Assembly (NCBI RefSeq): GCF_963676685.1
Contig: NC_092349.1
Coordinates: forward strand, 82,534,604 to 82,598,603
Source: Mytilus edulis
Taxonomy: Eukaryota > Mollusca > Bivalvia > Mytilida > Mytilidae
Length of the DNA: 64,000 nucleotides
Reading direction: 5' to 3'
A program made the position numbers and the translations under genes. A model generated the notes under the pieces. The model was given only the letters and a program-made list of their open reading frames with translations, was not told the DNA's origin and ran no database searches. Of this stretch, positions 12,892 to 24,049 are shown one piece after another. Numbering within the stretch: position 1 is the first letter of the stretch; each line of letters starts with the position of its first letter.

Positions 12892-14100
12892 TTATATGAT
12901 AACTGATGACATATCATGCAATTTGATACTGAGATTTATATCACGCATCTTGTATAAATGTATGTGTGATATAAAAAAATAAACATGCCGACCTCCAAGG
13001 AAAAGTCTGAACGGAAAAATCCCTCATCAAGTAAAAAAATTATGAGAGGGAAAAAATGTCAAAATTGTAGTGCAGCAGTCAACATTTGATTATAGTATTA
13101 CGGTACTCACTATGAAAATAAAGACCGGGATAAACATGATAAACTATTGAAACAATGAAAAAAGGCTTATAAACTCTCTATAGACAAAGTTTTTATGCGA
13201 ATATAAAATACAAGAATTCAAATATGATCGTAGCACAATAACACAATGGCGAAAACTTTATACCGAGTCATGTCAAACGAATATATAAAAGAACTGAAGA
13301 GTACATTTAAAAAATATACAAAGACAAATAAAAGCAACCGTAAGCACCTACATGTATAATCTATACTTTAAAACCGTTGGGTATAATTTGTAAAGTTGAA
13401 ACGGAACAAGGTCTAATAAAATAGGATTAGACATTCATTGACATACCCCTGATACCCCTGGTTCAGCAACTTTCTGATCAGACACTGGTGCTTTTTTATA
13501 AAAGCTCCTAAATATTCTGAATCAGTTCGGAAATGTATATCCCACAGGCAGGTGAAGTTGGTATACAAATTGACGATTTTCAATACCTGTAAACTGTGTC
13601 GAAGGTCAAAAAATAATTTATAAAGGCCAAGTCAGAAACAAAACGTCAATGAGTTATTTTCATTTTAATTTAGAAATGTAAAATGTTGTACCCTAGTAAA
13701 ACATTTTTAGACAACAATCAAATCTTGGGATAGGTTATTTTGGACCAAAACATATTTTTTTGTGTTTTGACAATTTGTCGTTTTTTAAAGATTGATATAT
13801 AATAAGTATACCATACATTCCAAATTGTTTCTTTGTGTCAAAATACTGCTTAAACTAACGCTATAATGAGTCTTCTCGTGTTAAAATGTGTTATAAGTAC
13901 TTCATAACATTTTCAAAGATAAAAGACAATGAGGTCAATGTCAGATAACCCTATCAGACTGATATTTAACACCTCAAAATCATGCCAGACTGATATTTAA
14001 CACCTCAAAATCATTCCATGCACCAAATGAAGTGCTTATTATGTCTGAGGAACAAACTAGGAAAACTAACGTGTATATACAATCTTTCCTGTACAACAAA
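12892..14100. other. Intergenic AT-rich sequence with a 33-bp tandem duplication
   Basis: The only structure I see is an exact-looking tandem pair around 13967-14016, in which 'cagactgatatttaacacct' followed by 'caaaatcat' occurs twice 33 bases apart. No gene, tRNA or bounded element is visible in the rest. Confidence 0.5.
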
Positions 14101-14109
14101 TATAGTTAC

Positions 14110-14335
14110 GTATTTGTTTTTCGTTCATTTTTGTACATAAATTAGCCCGTTAGTTTTCTCGTTTGAATTGTTTAGATTTGTTATTTGGGGGGCCTTTTAA
14201 AGCGGACTATGCGGTATGACCTTTGCTCATTGTTGAAGGCCCTACGGTGACCTATACTTGTTCATTTCTGTGTCATTTGGTTCTTGTGGATAGTTATCTC
14301 ATTGGCAATTATGCCACATCTTCTTTTTTATATAG
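14110..14335 (+). repeat. Interspersed repeat family M3
   Basis: It contains ordered phrases 'cccgttagttttctcgtttg', 'ggggccttttaaagc', 'acctatacttgttcatttct' and ends near 'ctcattggcaattatgccac' and 'atcttctttttta'. The same order recurs at 24190-24335, 39810-40105 and 61083-61240 (plus), in short form at 36585-36700 and 52020-52080 (plus), and reversed at 34918-35060 and 48465-48520. It is one of the commonest repeats in the window. Class unknown, no coding capacity. Confidence 0.75.
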
Positions 14336-14539
14336 AACTATTGGCTATAGTATATGGCATGAGGGCCAATCCATACAAACCTTTTCATTTGCAAAAGAAC
14401 ATTCAAAATAAGGTCAATGTCGGTTACACATTAAAATCATTACATACACCAAAAACAGTAAGTTGACATATTCCGAATAGTATGTTTAAATAGACCAAAA
14501 CATAAAAAAATCATTGAACCATGAAAATGAGAGCAAGGT

Positions 14540-15400
14540 CAAATAGAAAAGAGAGGCTTAAAATACCGAAGGTACATTCAAACTCGTAAGTCGAAAATAA
14601 AATACAACACTATGGCTTAAAAAGAAAAAGTCCAACAGACAAAAAATAGCATACAAAATACAACATAGAAAACTAATGACTAAGCAACAAACACCCCACC
14701 AGAAACTGGGGGATATCTCAGGTAGCTCGGAAGGTTAAGCAAATCCTGCCCCACCTCTGATACCCTTCATGTTCCTCATGTAAGTACAAACATGGTATTA
14801 AGTAGCCTAAGTAGGTCATATTCAGGGAAAATGAAAAGGTATTGTATTTACGACATTTGGAAGATATCTGCTATCATCATATGTGAGACGGGTATTCCAT
14901 CACGGTCAACCAACTCGTGGTATCGTCCAACTTTACCAATTGGAACTCTTGGTTTAATACTGTGGATTCATTTATATCCTTTAGTACCAGTTTTCGTGTT
15001 TTGAGGAAAACTTGCATTTTCGTGAATATTTAATGTCTTGGTTAAGCATTTCAGTGTTACATTGTTTCGTTATTTTCCTCTTATAGTTGATGTGTTTACC
15101 TCAGTTTTAGTTTGTAACCCGGATTTGTTTTCTCTCAATCGATTTATGACTTTCAAACAGCGGTATACTGCTGTTGCCTTTATTTGGCAATAGTCTGCTA
15201 AAATTCCTGAAGAAAATTTGCAATTCTTTGAATATTGGGATTCGCGGTTCTCTGGTTACCACGAAATTCACGACAATTTGTATCCAACTAATAATAATGA
15301 ATCTACAGTAGCTACCTTGTGAGCAGCAATCCTCTATCAGGGAAATCATGATAGGAAATATAATCCCTGGAATGTCGTATCAATTGATAAACGGACAAAA
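14540..15400 (-). mobile_element. Decayed Penelope-like 3' fragment, copy 4, split by an insertion
   Basis: Reading the minus strand, the segments 14640-14955 and 15325-15400 match the 3' part of the Penelope-like copies (compare 56022-56470): the phrases around 'acaacatagaaaactaa', 'atatctcaggtagctcgg' and 'ttccatcacggtcaacca' are shared. Between about 14956 and 15325 an unrelated block interrupts the match. That block contains the reversed 'aaaggcaacag' repeat seen at 12138. No coding frame survives. Confidence 0.6.
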
Positions 15401-15686
15401 TCACGTCACTTTCATGTTAATCGCTAGTCAATGAAATGTGTTAAGAGGTTAAGGAACATGTGTCTTATGTACAGGCAGATTTTTCAAAGAAACGCATTTA
15501 TAAACCAACTATATTCATCCTATCAGTCTAAATAAGTGAGAAACTCACATGAAAAAAAATAGAATCTCATTTTAGCAGTCTTTAAACATGTTAAAGGTAA
15601 GGTCAACGAAACTGGAAGAATGATAGACGGAAATTCTTAAAATAAGACATCCAGGTCCTCAGTCTTTTGCATTTACCAACAAGAGT

Positions 15687-16610
15687 GCGTGCACACGCTG
15701 AAATGTCTCGCCTTCTTTACTAATCATTGACATTATGTTGATATTATGTTGATAGTCCTAAATATAAAGCGTTATTACAACTTTAACATTAACTTAACAT
15801 TAACCAAGAAAACTAAACATTGACCAATACACCATGAAAATGAGGTCAAGGTCAGATAAACCATGCCAGGCAGACAAGTCTTCCATACAACAAATATAGT
15901 GACCTATTGCTTATAGTTTAAGAAAAACAGACCAAAAATAAAAAAAAACCTTAACACTGAGCAATGAACCGTGAAAATGAGGTCAGGGTCAAATAAAACA
16001 TGCGTGACTGACATATAGATGCTGATCATAAAAAATATCACCATACACCAAATATAATTGACCTATTGCATATAGTATAAGAAAAACAGACCAAAACACA
16101 AAAACTTAACTATAACCACTGAACCATGAAAATGAGGTCAAGATCAGATGACACCTGCCAGTTGGACATGTAAACCTCACAGTCCTTCCATACACCGAAT
16201 ATACTATACCTATTGCTTATAGTATCTGAGATATAGACTTGACCACCAAAACTTAATCTAGTTCACTGATCCATGAAATGATGTCGAGTTCAAGTGAAAA
16301 CTGTCTGACATGCATGAGGACCTTGCAAGGTACACACATACCAAATATAGTTATCCTGTTACTTATAATAAGAGAGAATTCAACATTACAAAACTTTTTT
16401 TTAAGTAGTCACTGAAATGAGGTCAAGGACATTGGACATGTGACTGACGGAAACTTCGTAACATGAGGCATTTATATACAAAATATGAAGCAACCAGGTA
16501 TTCCACCTCTTAAAATATAAAAATTTTAAGAAGTTAGCTAAAGCTGTCGCCGCCGGAGCACTATCCACATGTCGAGCTTTCTGTGACAAAAGTCGCAGGC
16601 TCGACAAAAA
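15687..16610 (+). mobile_element. Hairpin-ended tandem-core element, family F5, copy a
   Basis: The left end is a hairpin GCGTG, loop CA, CACGC (15687-15698), followed five bases later by TGTCTCGCC (15704-15712). The interior holds about four degenerate tandem units spaced 130-155 bases, each starting 'ccatgaaaatgaggtcaag' (near 15833, 15968, 16122 and 16270). The right end folds as GTCGAGC (16571-16577) with GCTCGAC (16599-16605), enclosing a second stem GTGAC/GTCGC. The second family member is at 21309-21955 and shares TGTCTCGCC and the 'ggctcgacaaaaa' end while having a different 5' palindrome. Confidence 0.6.
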
Positions 16611-16680
16611 TTAATAAATTGAAATTTTATCAAATTTTGGTTTTTATACAAAGTAAATAAACTAGTGTTTAGTTTAAACA

Positions 16681-17055
16681 TATTGTAGCGGCATTAGTCT
16701 GCTCTTTTTTCGAAATCTACAAGGGTGTCTTTAACGTGCAAGAGATATGGCTTTCTCTTTACACGGGTCAGCCATTTATCGTCCCCTTCCGACGGACTAT
16801 CATCGTTTCCTCAAGACCATACTCGCAAATGGTGGGTGTCTTTAACGTGCAAGAGATATGGCTCTCTCTTTACACGGGTCAGCCATTTATCGTCCCCTTC
16901 CGACGGACTATCATCGTTTCCTCAAGACCATACTCGCAAATGGTGTCAAGGGAGAGCCTAAAATTCAGTCCCTCAAATTTTCAACCCAGACGGGAATCGA
17001 ACCAGGAACCTTTGTATTAGTAGTCCGATGCACTAACCACTACACCACGGCTCTG
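16681..17055 (-). mobile_element. tRNA-derived SINE with an internal 111-bp tandem duplication
   Basis: On the minus strand the element starts with a tRNA-like head (about 17055 down to 16989). An A-box-like phrase GTGGTGTAGTGGTTAGTGCA and a B box GGTTCGATTCC are visible, as expected for RNA polymerase III transcription. The body then carries two near-identical 111-base units (period measured between 16725 and 16836), and the tail ends with 'gcagactaatgccgct' near 16690. Because 111 is divisible by three, the open frames in this stretch are repeat artefacts. The head is not a functional tRNA gene: no intact cloverleaf acceptor stem is apparent. Left and right neighbours are other repeats. Confidence 0.75.
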
Positions 17056-17998
17056 TGGTGTTGTCAACGGTTAACCGGTTAACAGTTTGAACAACCGAAT
17101 ACCGAATACCAAAAACGCTAACCGGTTAACCGGACTTTTTTTTAAATTTTGATAGATTTGATATAAATTTGTAATGAAATCATTAAATAGTGGTAATTAA
17201 TTTGACAGATCAATTATCTAGTAAATTGATTGCTATTATTAATAAAAAAAAATATACAATTAATTAGAACTTGTCTCTCAGCTCGGGGCAAGATCTTAAG
17301 GAAACATAATTAGAATACTAGAACACACCCGTGATATCGCGGGTCCGTGACTGAATTAAAGTATATAACTATGCGCAAGCCTTATTTGAGTATTATTTTT
17401 TATCTGATAAAGTCATGCCGATAATAAGATACACAGTTTTCTCTGCTTTCAAATCTTTCTGTTTGAATCCGTCGAACTGGAACTTATCAATTATTGGTAA
17501 TATTAATTATTTTGATAACAAAAGGTCCTGGAATGGAGTAATTTTTAATCAACAGCATTGTCCTATGTCAGTTATAAATAAAGTTGAATTATTTGATTCA
17601 CTGTTTTATTTCATGCCCGCTAACAAATTGAAAACGGTTCCTATATATACACCTTAGTTTTAGTCCAGATTTTTAGTATTCGTATTGTTATCTTAGAAAG
17701 TCTTACTGATTAAAATACTACAATAGGTAACAATTTGACAATGATTGAATTTAGTAGTGTCAACCCTGTGATTATGATCCGTGTATATAGCATAATCCTA
17801 AATACACCGTTTGGTGGTGCACCTGTTAGATGCGGAACGTACAGATAAGGTAATAGATAACAGGTGAATTATACTATTGGTATCGGTATCGGACTCGACC
17901 CGGAACTTCTTAATTATTGGCAATATCAATTACGTGGAAAACAAAAGGGCCTGGAGTGGTGTAATTTTTAATCTACACCTTTGTACTATATTAGTTAG

Positions 17999-18090
17999 GC
18001 AGTGGCTATTTGACCGGCACCGGCTAAATAGCAAATTTGCTATTTGACCGGCACCGGCAAAATAGAAAATTTGCTATTTAGCCGGCACTG
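17999..18090. repeat. Palindromic 'GCTATTT...CCGGCAC' cluster
   Basis: The phrase 'gctatttgaccggcaccgg' occurs twice directly (18005 and 18040), and inverted forms ('ggctaaatagcaaatttgc', 'gctatttagccggcactg') are interleaved. The whole block starts with CAGTGGCTATTT and ends with its approximate inverse, AAATTTGCTATTTAGCCGGCACTG, so it can fold into a compound hairpin and may be a very small terminal-repeat element of about 90 bp. Confidence 0.6.
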
Positions 18091-18201
18091 AATAAAATTG
18101 TTCATTGATGTGATTAGTCATGTTAGTAGAGAATAAAAAAGCTTAATAATAATTTAAAATCATTTTATCACAATATCAAGCATTAAAATACAGTACAATA
18201 T

Positions 18202-18346
18202 AAAATAAAATATTAAAGATGTTCATATAAATAAAATATTAAAGATGTTCATATAAATAAAATATTAAAGATGTTCATATAAATAAAATATTAAAGATGT
18301 TCATATAAATAAAATATTAAAGATGAACATCTTTAATATTTTATTT
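18202..18346. repeat. 26-bp tandem array ending in a perfect 19-bp palindrome
   Basis: Units 'ataaaatattaaagatg' plus 'ttcatataa' recur every 26 bases (the word 'gatg' at 18218, 18244, 18270, 18296 and 18322). The fifth unit is followed by its own inverse: arms 18307-18325 and 18328-18346 pair perfectly around a central AA. A template switch at the end of the array would explain this. Confidence 0.85.
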
Positions 18347-18419
18347 TTAATTGTTCATATATAAATAAATAATTTATAACTTAATAATATTAATTAAAAG
18401 CATGAAAACACCATCAAAA

Positions 18420-19590
18420 GATCAAAGAACTAGCTGCAAACTGCAGTTCAACCAAGGAGCTCTGGTTAGTCTTTAAGACCAACTTAAACCAGAGTGTGGC
18501 AAATCACACCCCGCACAAAACTGCAAAACAACCTTGGTTCACACCATCAGTACGCAAACTAATAAAACGCCGTGACAGATTGTACAAAAAACATAAAAAG
18601 TCAGCTGATCTTACAATAACATCCAAACTTAAAGAAACAAAGAGAATGGTACAAACATATTGAAACTGCAATGAGAACATCGTAACACCTAAGGAGGAAA
18701 ACAACCAATATACATGTAGTAGTATGAAACGATTCTGGACATACATCAAACATCAGAAAACAGAAAGCAATGGAGTTGCACCTTTTCTCAGTGAAGGTAT
18801 AAGTTACACACACACTCTGTAGACCACGTAACCATTCTAAACAAGCAATTCCAATCTGCCTTTTCCACCAAGGACACATATAAATAATACGAGTTTAAAT
18901 CCAGATGCAATATGCCAGGTCAAAATCCCTTAGCATGCAGAGGAACTCAACATCACAGAAAATGGTAAACTCAAACTTCTGAAAAAAATAAATTCAAATA
19001 CAGCAGCTGGACCAGATAATATTAAACCTAAACTACTCAACGAACTGGCCACAGAAATAGCCCCAATCCTACAATCATTTTCAAAACATCAATAGAAACT
19101 GGGGATGTACCAAATGACTGGACAAATGCGAACGTAACACCAGTATTCATATAGTACGTAAGTCCAGTATGGGACCCATACTTTAAAACAGAAATAGATT
19201 GTCTAGAAATGGTCCAGAGACGAACAGCAAGATATGTGTCCAACAAACACCATAATCACTCAAGTGTCAGCAAAATGAGTGAGCACCTGGAATGGTCATC
19301 TCTGCATGGGAAAAAGGCGAAAAGACGATAGACTAATCATGTTCTATGAAATAGAATACAACAAAGTGACTGTAACTACGGAAGGACGTCTCATGCAACC
19401 AACACCACTGTCGAGGAACATGCACGACAAAAGTTTCCAAATTCAAGCATCCAGAAGGGATTACAGGAAATACTCATTTTTCCCCGAGAACGATCAGGGA
19501 TTGAAACGCTCTCCCTCCTGGTGTAGCATCAGCATCGTCAGTCAAGGCCTTTAAAGCCTCGCTGACAAAGCTGAACTAAATTATTAAATT
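18420..19590 (+). mobile_element. LINE (CR1/L2-like) remnant with the reverse-transcriptase core deleted
   Basis: Conceptual reading in broken frames gives a typical non-LTR ORF2 linker ('WFTPSVRKLIKRRDRLYKKH' around 18535-18600) and 'FWTYIKHQK' near 18730. It then jumps at about 19145-19175 to the extreme C-terminus: RTARYVSNKHHNHSSVSKM near 19222-19280 and 'ALPPGVASASSVKAFKASL' near 19508-19568. The palm domain is missing, with no catalytic YADD, and stops are frequent. It is dead, and lies inside the larger 17056-20532 element. Confidence 0.7.
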
Positions 19591-20544
19591 AAGGTGGGTG
19601 GGGGAGGGGGTCTGTATGCACACTTAAGTCATTGCATGTGGCCATTATCAGACAGAAGCAGGAGCAGAAGAACACATTAATTTGTATATACATTACTAAA
19701 TATATCAATTACGTGGAAAACAAAAGGGTCTGGAGTGGTGTAATTTTAATCTACACCTTTGTACTATATTAGTTATATATAAAGCTGAATTCTTTGATTC
19801 GTCGTTTTAACGTGATGACGGCTGACAAATTGGACCTCGTAATTTTAGTATTATAGATAGATGTATATGTTTTGTTAACAGTAACTTTAAATCAGTAATA
19901 CGATTAAGTTTTACGATTTACTTTATTATTTTATTTTTCTTTATATTGTGCTACATCTGAATGTGCAATCTCCGTCGTGCAAGGCTTTGCCATACTTTAA
20001 ACGAAATGCTAACTAAAAAAAATGGTGAACTGCAAACCTATGTGAATGTAATCAGTGTATACTTGATAGTACGAGTAACAAGCTTTGGCTTAATCATTTC
20101 AAATTGAAACACTCCGATTTATTTTCGGAGACAACAAGAGAAAATGAAAGAATCATCAGTTTCTGACACATTAAATTCTACGAGATCAAGAAAGTTTTTT
20201 TTTCATTTTCCAATATGAATTTAGTACAAACGCCATAGTTGGTACGGTGTATTTGATTACTAAAAGTCAAACTTCGTCAGGAATCTTCACAAACAAGTCT
20301 TATAATACCAAAGAACAATAACTTCAATTCAGCGTATTATAAAAAAGTAAATGTATGACTTGGATGGAAGGTTGTCACATTAACACTCATACCACATCTT
20401 CTATATATATGTGTGTAGCGTACTATAGATAAGGCCTTCAAACATCAACATAAACTACCGGTTAACCGGTTAATCGGTCGAACGATTATCCGAGTAACCG
20501 GTTAGGCAAAGGCGTGCGATATGACAACACTAAAATAAACTTAT

Positions 20545-20690
20545 CTAAGATACCAGGATTTAATTTCGTATTTACGCCGGACGCGCTTTTCGTCTACAAA
20601 AGACTCATCAGTGACGCTCGAATTCGAAAAAGTTGAAAAGGTCAAATAAAGAGCGTTGAGGACCAAAATTCCTAAAAGTTTTGCCAAATA
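20545..20690 (-). repeat. Interspersed repeat family M2, reversed copy
   Basis: The phrases 'gataccaggatttaatttcg', 'gcgcttttcgtctacaaaag' and 'actcatcagtgacgctc' are the reverse complement of the ordered phrases at 36945-37112 and 60398-60545. No coding content. Confidence 0.7.
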
Positions 20691-21308
20691 CAGCGAATGT
20701 AATACATGTATATTCCTGAGACAGAAAAGCCTTAGTATTTCAAAAATTCTAAATTTTTGTCAATAGTTAATTTATAAAGATGACCATAGCAATGATAATT
20801 CATGTCAACACAGAAGTGTAAATATCTGCTACAACCTCTCTTTTCAAATTAAGGCCAAATTACGTGTCAAAAGATTTTATTAAGACATTAAAAAGTAATT
20901 TACACTGACAAACATCTAGATAGTTTCATGACATAACCAGATGCTCCGCAGGGCGCAGCTTTATACGACCGCAGAGGTCGAACCCTGAACAGTTGGGGCA
21001 AGTATGGACACAACATTTAAGCTTGATACAGCTCTGAATTTGGATTGTGATTAAATAGTTGACACAACATAGGTTTCTAACACAAAATGAATGTGGTCTA
21101 TGATCTTAAACTTAAAAACTTAAAAATTTTACATTGGACATTTACCTATTATGGTCCAATATCCAAAATATAAATACATGGTTAGATTCGGCATATCATA
21201 AAACCCCATGAATTCAATATTTGATGAAATCAAATAATGTTCAATTTTAGACCCTTTAGTCAATGTGGACCAATTTGATAACCGGGCCCAAATATTAAAA
21301 ATTTGTAA

Positions 21309-21955
21309 GGGTTCCGCGGAACCCAGTGTCTCGCCTACTTTTGCTGTTAATCACACACTCATCAAAAATGATGAAAAAAATAAATAAAATTATTCCTCTC
21401 GGTACTATCTTTTGATTGTCAGAAGCTTCTGTCAACGTTTGGTAAAAATCCAGGCTATTTTAAAAATCTTAAAAATGTTTTAAATACTTTAACTGCAGAC
21501 TGTAATGTTAACTGGAAGAAAAACTAAGTCCATTTATAAGTAAAATACGGGAAAAATGGAATTTTATTTTTACAAAATTTACTTCTGGATACTATCTTCT
21601 GATCATAAACAAGCTTCTGGCCAAGTTTCTTACAATTCCAGGATAGTTTAAGAAAGTTATTAAAATTTTAAAAACTTTAACCACAGAGTGAATGTAATGT
21701 TACCTGGCAGAAAAAACTAAGTCCATTTATAAGTAAAATACGGAAAAAATGGAATTTTATTTTTACAAAATTTACTTCTGGATACTATCTCCTGATCATA
21801 AACAAGCTTCTGGCCAAGTTTTGTACATTTCCAGGATTGTTTAAGAAAGTTTTTAAAATTTCAAAAACTTTAACCACAGAGTGGATGCCGCCGCCGACGG
21901 AATGTAGGATCTCTATGTCTCGCTTTTTCGACTAAAGTCGAAGGCTCGACAAAAA
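21309..21955 (+). mobile_element. Hairpin-ended tandem-core element, family F5, copy b
   Basis: The left end is a perfect 16-bp palindrome GGGTTCCGCGGAACCC (21309-21324), then TGTCTCGCC (21327-21335), the same motif as copy a at 15704. The core unit has a period of about 193 bases ('gtccatttataagtaaaata' at 21528 and 21721). The right end has TGTCTCGC, then the hairpin TTCGAC, loop TAAA, GTCGAA (21927-21942), then 'ggctcgacaaaaa'. It lies inside the F3 element. The change of 5' palindrome between copies a and b, with the adjacent motif conserved, suggests that pairing rather than sequence matters there. Confidence 0.65.
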
Positions 21956-22079
21956 TCTAAATACATGGTTAGATTCAGCATATTGAAGAACCCCATATAT
22001 TCAAATTTTGTTGAAATCAAACAAAGTTTAATTTTTGACCCTTTGGGCTTTAATGTAGACCAATTTGAAAACGGGACAA

Positions 22080-22352
22080 TACTGTGCAATTGAATATTTC
22101 TGCTATTGCGCAAAACTTTGCAATTCAAAATTTCTTGCTATTGCGCAATATTGTGTAATTAGATATTTCTTGCTATTGCGCAATACCGTTCAATTGAAGA
22201 TTTCTTGCTATTGCACAATACTGTGCAATTGAAGATTTCTTGCTATTGCGCAATTGAAAATTTCTTGCTATTGCACATAACTGTGCAATTGAAGATTTCT
22301 TGCTATTGCACATAACTGTGCAATTGAAGATTTCTTGCTATTGCACAATACT
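22080..22352. repeat. Minisatellite of about 35-40 bp units ('ttcttgctattgcgcaa')
   Basis: About seven imperfect units follow the pattern 'tgtgcaattgaagatttctt' then 'gctattgcgcaata'. Each unit contains both TTGCGCAA and CAATTG palindromes, so alternate hairpins can form. Spacing and sequence vary from unit to unit and there are no unique spacers. It lies inside the F3 element. Confidence 0.8.
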
Positions 22353-22535
22353 TAATATAATATTTTGGACCCCGATTTGGACCAACTTGAAAACTGGGCC
22401 CATAATCAAAAATCTAAGTACATGTTTAGATTCAGCATATCAAAGAACCCCAAGAATTCAATTTTTGTTAAAATCAAGCTAAGTTTAATTTTGGACCCTT
22501 TGGACCTTAATATAGACCAATTTAAAAACAGGACC

Positions 22536-22838
22536 AACAAGAATGTGTCCTCAGTACACGAATGCCCCACTCGCACTTTCATTTTCTATGTTCAGTGGAC
22601 CGTGACATTGGGATAAAAACTCTAATTTGGCATTAAAATTAGAAAGATCATATCATAGGAAACATGTGTACTAAGTTTGAAGTTGATTGAACTTCAACTT
22701 CATCAAAAACTACCTTGACCAAAAACTTTAACTTGAAGCGGGACAGACGGACGAACGGACAGACAGTCGGACGAACGAAAGGACGCACAGACCAGAAAAC
22801 ATAATGCCCCTCTACTATCGTAGGTGGGGCATAAAAAT
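22536..22838 (+). mobile_element. Hairpin-ended element, family F2 (GCCCCAC), copy a
   Basis: The left end carries the small hairpin region GTGTCCTCAGTACAC (stem GTGT/ACAC) followed by ATGCCCCAC. One core follows ('gttcagtggaccgtgac' to 'accttgaccaaaaacttta'), then a stretch of GGAC/GGACGAAC tetranucleotide-like repeats. The 3' hairpin at 22804-22832 (ATGCCCC...GGGGCAT with inner CTAC/GTAG and loop tatc) has the left motif in its stem. Three more copies are at 46384-46747, 47697-48017 (reversed) and 48619-49069. Confidence 0.75.
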
Positions 22839-23275
22839 TAAGAATCTGAATACATGGTTAGATTTGGCATATCAAAGAACCCCAATAATTCATTTTTTTA
22901 TGAAATCATTTGGACCCTTTTGGCCCCTAATTTGTTGGGACCAAAACTCCTAAAATCGACCCCAACCTTCCTTTTGTGGTCATAGACCTTATGTTAAAAT
23001 TTCATAGATTTCTGTTTACTTATACTAAAGTTATTGAGGGAAAACCCAGAAAAATGCTTATTTGGGCCCTTTGTGGCCCCTTATTCCTAAACTGTTGGGA
23101 GGGAAACACTTTTATGGTCATAAACCTTGTATTTAAATTTCATGGATTTTTATTTACTTTTACTTAAGTTAGAGCGCGAAAACCAAATGTCTTCGGACGA
23201 CGATGACGCCAATGTGATACCAATATACGACCAAAAAATTTTTAATTTTTGCAGTCGTATAAAAACAACTCTGAA

Positions 23276-24049
23276 TTCTGCAGTAATAACATGACTCAGT
23301 TTTGCAGGGGCAAGACAGATGTCCTCATGATTTAAACAGTGATTTGCTTTTATAATATGAGAAACATTAACATATTTTGTTTTTGACTGGGTTTTTCATA
23401 TCATTTGATAACTTTACCTTCTATGTCTATAATTTCAAAAGGAAGTGTATTGTGTAAGGAAATTGAATGTCATGATAATCCCTCAACTATTGAATATAAA
23501 TTGTTTATCAAAAAAGTAAACTAGGGGGAATATCAGTACACATCAACAACCTACCACTAATAATAAATAAACATGCAAACAAAGTCAAACAGTGAACCAA
23601 ACACGGTCAAGAAAACTGGACTTGGTATACCAACAAAACGGGGTTTGGTTAAACCCCATATCTAACCTAACGTGTTAAAACACGCAAACTATTTAAGGTT
23701 TTACTTATCTAGAGCATAGTTTAACCATCCTGTATATAGTTATTTCATTTTTTTATGATTTTCATAATATTCTTTACACTTGAATTGAAATAAAGTCCTA
23801 CTCAATTTTTTTTAATTTCAATCATGGAATGAGTGCAAGTTACACTTGGCTTATCTTACTCAGACTTATAAGAGTTTGGGAAAGTGGTTTCTTTTTTTCT
23901 GATGAAAATTGGGCATTGTATAAGGGAAACTCCTAAAACATGAAAGGATATTTTACAGATTTGTATTTAATGACCAATAAATGAAAGACTTTTTTAAAGA
24001 TTATGACATTCTTACTTCGTTCTTTATTTTATTTTTTCAATTATTTTTT
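23276..24049. other. Intergenic AT-rich sequence, nothing seen
   Basis: No gene, splice-bounded exon or bounded repeat is visible here. The sequence has a few poly-T runs and a fragment around 23520-23680 that resembles decayed repeat sequence, but I could not match it elsewhere in the window. Confidence 0.45.

Larger units (their letters stand above)
17920..19775. repeat. Flanking direct repeat of about 76 bp around a 1.7-kb insert
   Basis: The block 17922-17998, containing 'atcaattacgtggaaaacaa' and 'cacctttgtactatattag', is repeated nearly identically at 19699-19775. A more diverged relative is at 17490-17600. The 1.7 kb between the two copies contains a palindromic cluster, a 26-bp tandem array and a LINE remnant. 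The direct repeat could be a long target duplication, or the product of a tandem duplication that was later invaded. Confidence 0.65.
17056..20532. mobile_element. hAT-like element with TGTTGTCA inverted ends, filled with nested repeats
   Basis: The left end reads TGGTGTTGTCAACGG and the right end reads TGACAACACTA (20522-20532), giving inverted ends of about 11 bp (one mismatch). Just inside both ends lie clusters of GGTTAACCGGTTAAC-type palindromes (17066-17131 and 20455-20506). The ends resemble non-autonomous hAT elements (starting T/CAGTGTTG), but I found no 8-bp target duplication, so the superfamily is uncertain. About 3.5 kb lies between the ends; most of it is later insertions (LINE remnant 18420-19590, tandem and palindromic blocks). 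No transposase frame is visible. Confidence 0.5.
20943..23265 (+). mobile_element. Hairpin-ended tandem-core element, family F3 (TATACGACCGC), copy a, with nested insertions
   Basis: The 5' end is a hairpin at 20943-20959 (GCT-C-CGC, loop AGG, GCG-C-AGC; one mismatch), followed immediately by TTTATACGACCGC (20960-20972). The 3' end has GCAGTCGTATAAA (23251-23263), the inverse of the 5' motif, and this can pair with ATACGAC at 23225-23231 to form a terminal stem. The interior contains a minisatellite (22080-22352), tandem 'ggtcata-accttatgt' units about 138 bases apart (22978 and 23116), and two separate elements of families F5 (21309-21955) and F2 (22536-22838). A reversed copy of this family is at 53658-57123. 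Confidence 0.7.

Noticed and set aside
16989-17055. Possible functional tRNA gene on the minus strand
   Set aside because: A and B boxes are visible but there is no complete cloverleaf with acceptor-stem pairing, and the sequence continues directly into a SINE body.
16725-17082. Three overlapping open frames in the SINE
   Set aside because: Produced by the 111-bp duplication, which is a multiple of three; the sequence is a noncoding tRNA-derived SINE.
22080-22352. CRISPR-like array of ~36-base repeats
   Set aside because: Units diverge from one another, there are no unique spacers of constant length, and the context is a eukaryotic mobile element.
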